63,058 nucleotides of DNA, from the NCBI GenBank assembly GCA_026713105.1, contig JAPOPC010000053.1, positions 1 through 63,058 on the forward strand, written 5' to 3'. This stretch comes from Acidimicrobiaceae bacterium (lineage in GTDB: Bacteria; Actinomycetota; Acidimicrobiia; Acidimicrobiales; Poriferisodalaceae). Below, in pieces: positions 63,033-63,058 of this stretch. How positions within the stretch are numbered: position 1 is the stretch's first letter; the number at the start of each line of letters is the position of its first letter. Both the position numbers and the translations under genes were made by a program. A model generated the notes under the pieces. That model made no database searches. It was not told the origin of the DNA and saw only the letters and a program-made list of their open reading frames with translations.

Positions 63033-63058
63033 GGCTGAGCCGATAGGCGAAGCCGTGG
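63030..63058 (+). repeat. REP-like interspersed repeat, copy D (truncated by window end)
   Basis: Starts with the pyc stop codon TGA, then GGCTGAGCCGATAGGCGAAG and CCGTGG to the window end. It matches the first 28 bp of copies A and C. The rest lies outside the window. Confidence 0.7.

Overview
The window is high-GC, gene-dense DNA typical of an actinobacterium. An mshC-type mycothiol ligase, MacB/HlyD-type efflux genes, a truncated haemoglobin, a glucosyl-3-phosphoglycerate synthase-like enzyme, many GTG starts and TANNNT promoters directly before start codons all fit. The enzyme mix (acyl-CoA dehydrogenases, enoyl-CoA hydratases, P450, copper amine oxidase, nitrile hydratase, selenoproteins) suggests an Acidimicrobiia-like lineage. 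The class assignment is an inference; there is no rRNA gene or other phylogenetic marker set here.

Layout. 1-4769: end of a BtuC/FecC-type permease, its ATPase and cobO, facing cobQ, which is divergent from an aminotransferase; this looks like cobalamin/corrinoid uptake and salvage. 4813-8219: enoyl-CoA hydratase, acyl-CoA dehydrogenase, P1-family peptidase. 8350-13181: a four-gene tripartite-type export operon. 13215-19920 (minus strand): SPFH and NfeD proteins, mutM, enoyl-CoA hydratase, RecB-type nuclease, small membrane protein, ParA-like ATPase, mshC. 19947-24334: two diverged paralogues of unknown function, a Cys-phosphatase, a NUDIX hydrolase and a 5'-nucleotidase-like HAD protein. 24474-29479: a cobalt-type nitrile hydratase (beta, alpha, accessory protein), then a UGSC selenoprotein gene with in-frame UGA, a conserved unknown protein, a MaoC dehydratase and an acyl-CoA dehydrogenase-like protein. 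29580-35703: a His/Asp-rich repeat protein, SMP-30 lactonase, two-component system, P450, hydroxyacid dehydrogenase. 35870-44804: Ski2-like helicase, guaB, glucosylglycerate-type synthase facing a GH13 phosphorylase, copper amine oxidase. 44955-51213: an acyl-CoA dehydrogenase-fold flavoenzyme and a complete BMP-type nucleoside/sugar ABC transporter. 51283-57490: DUF3467 protein, DEAD-box helicase, cold-shock protein, alpha/beta hydrolase, a second selenoprotein (PrdB/GrdB-like, U-P-V-C), truncated haemoglobin and two small genes. 57512-63032: EthD-domain protein, class V aminotransferase, pyruvate carboxylase.

The strongest unusual content is selenium use. Two separate genes are each interrupted by one UGA that restores a known redox motif (U-G-S-C at 26601; U-P-V-C at 54878), and each UGA is followed by a plausible bacterial SECIS hairpin. 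The selenocysteine machinery (selA, selB, selC, selD) is not in the window. The UGSC gene heads a compact run with an unrecognised protein and two acyl-CoA-type enzymes, which may be a little-described pathway.

Other genome-scale patterns: a REP-like interspersed repeat with four copies (7221, 24391, 44805, 63030), three of them starting at or just after a stop codon; many apparently leaderless genes with a TANNNT hexamer 5-9 nt before the start; and one bidirectional promoter in which the two -10 hexamers overlap (19929-19938). I found no tRNA, rRNA, CRISPR array, intact insertion sequence or prophage.
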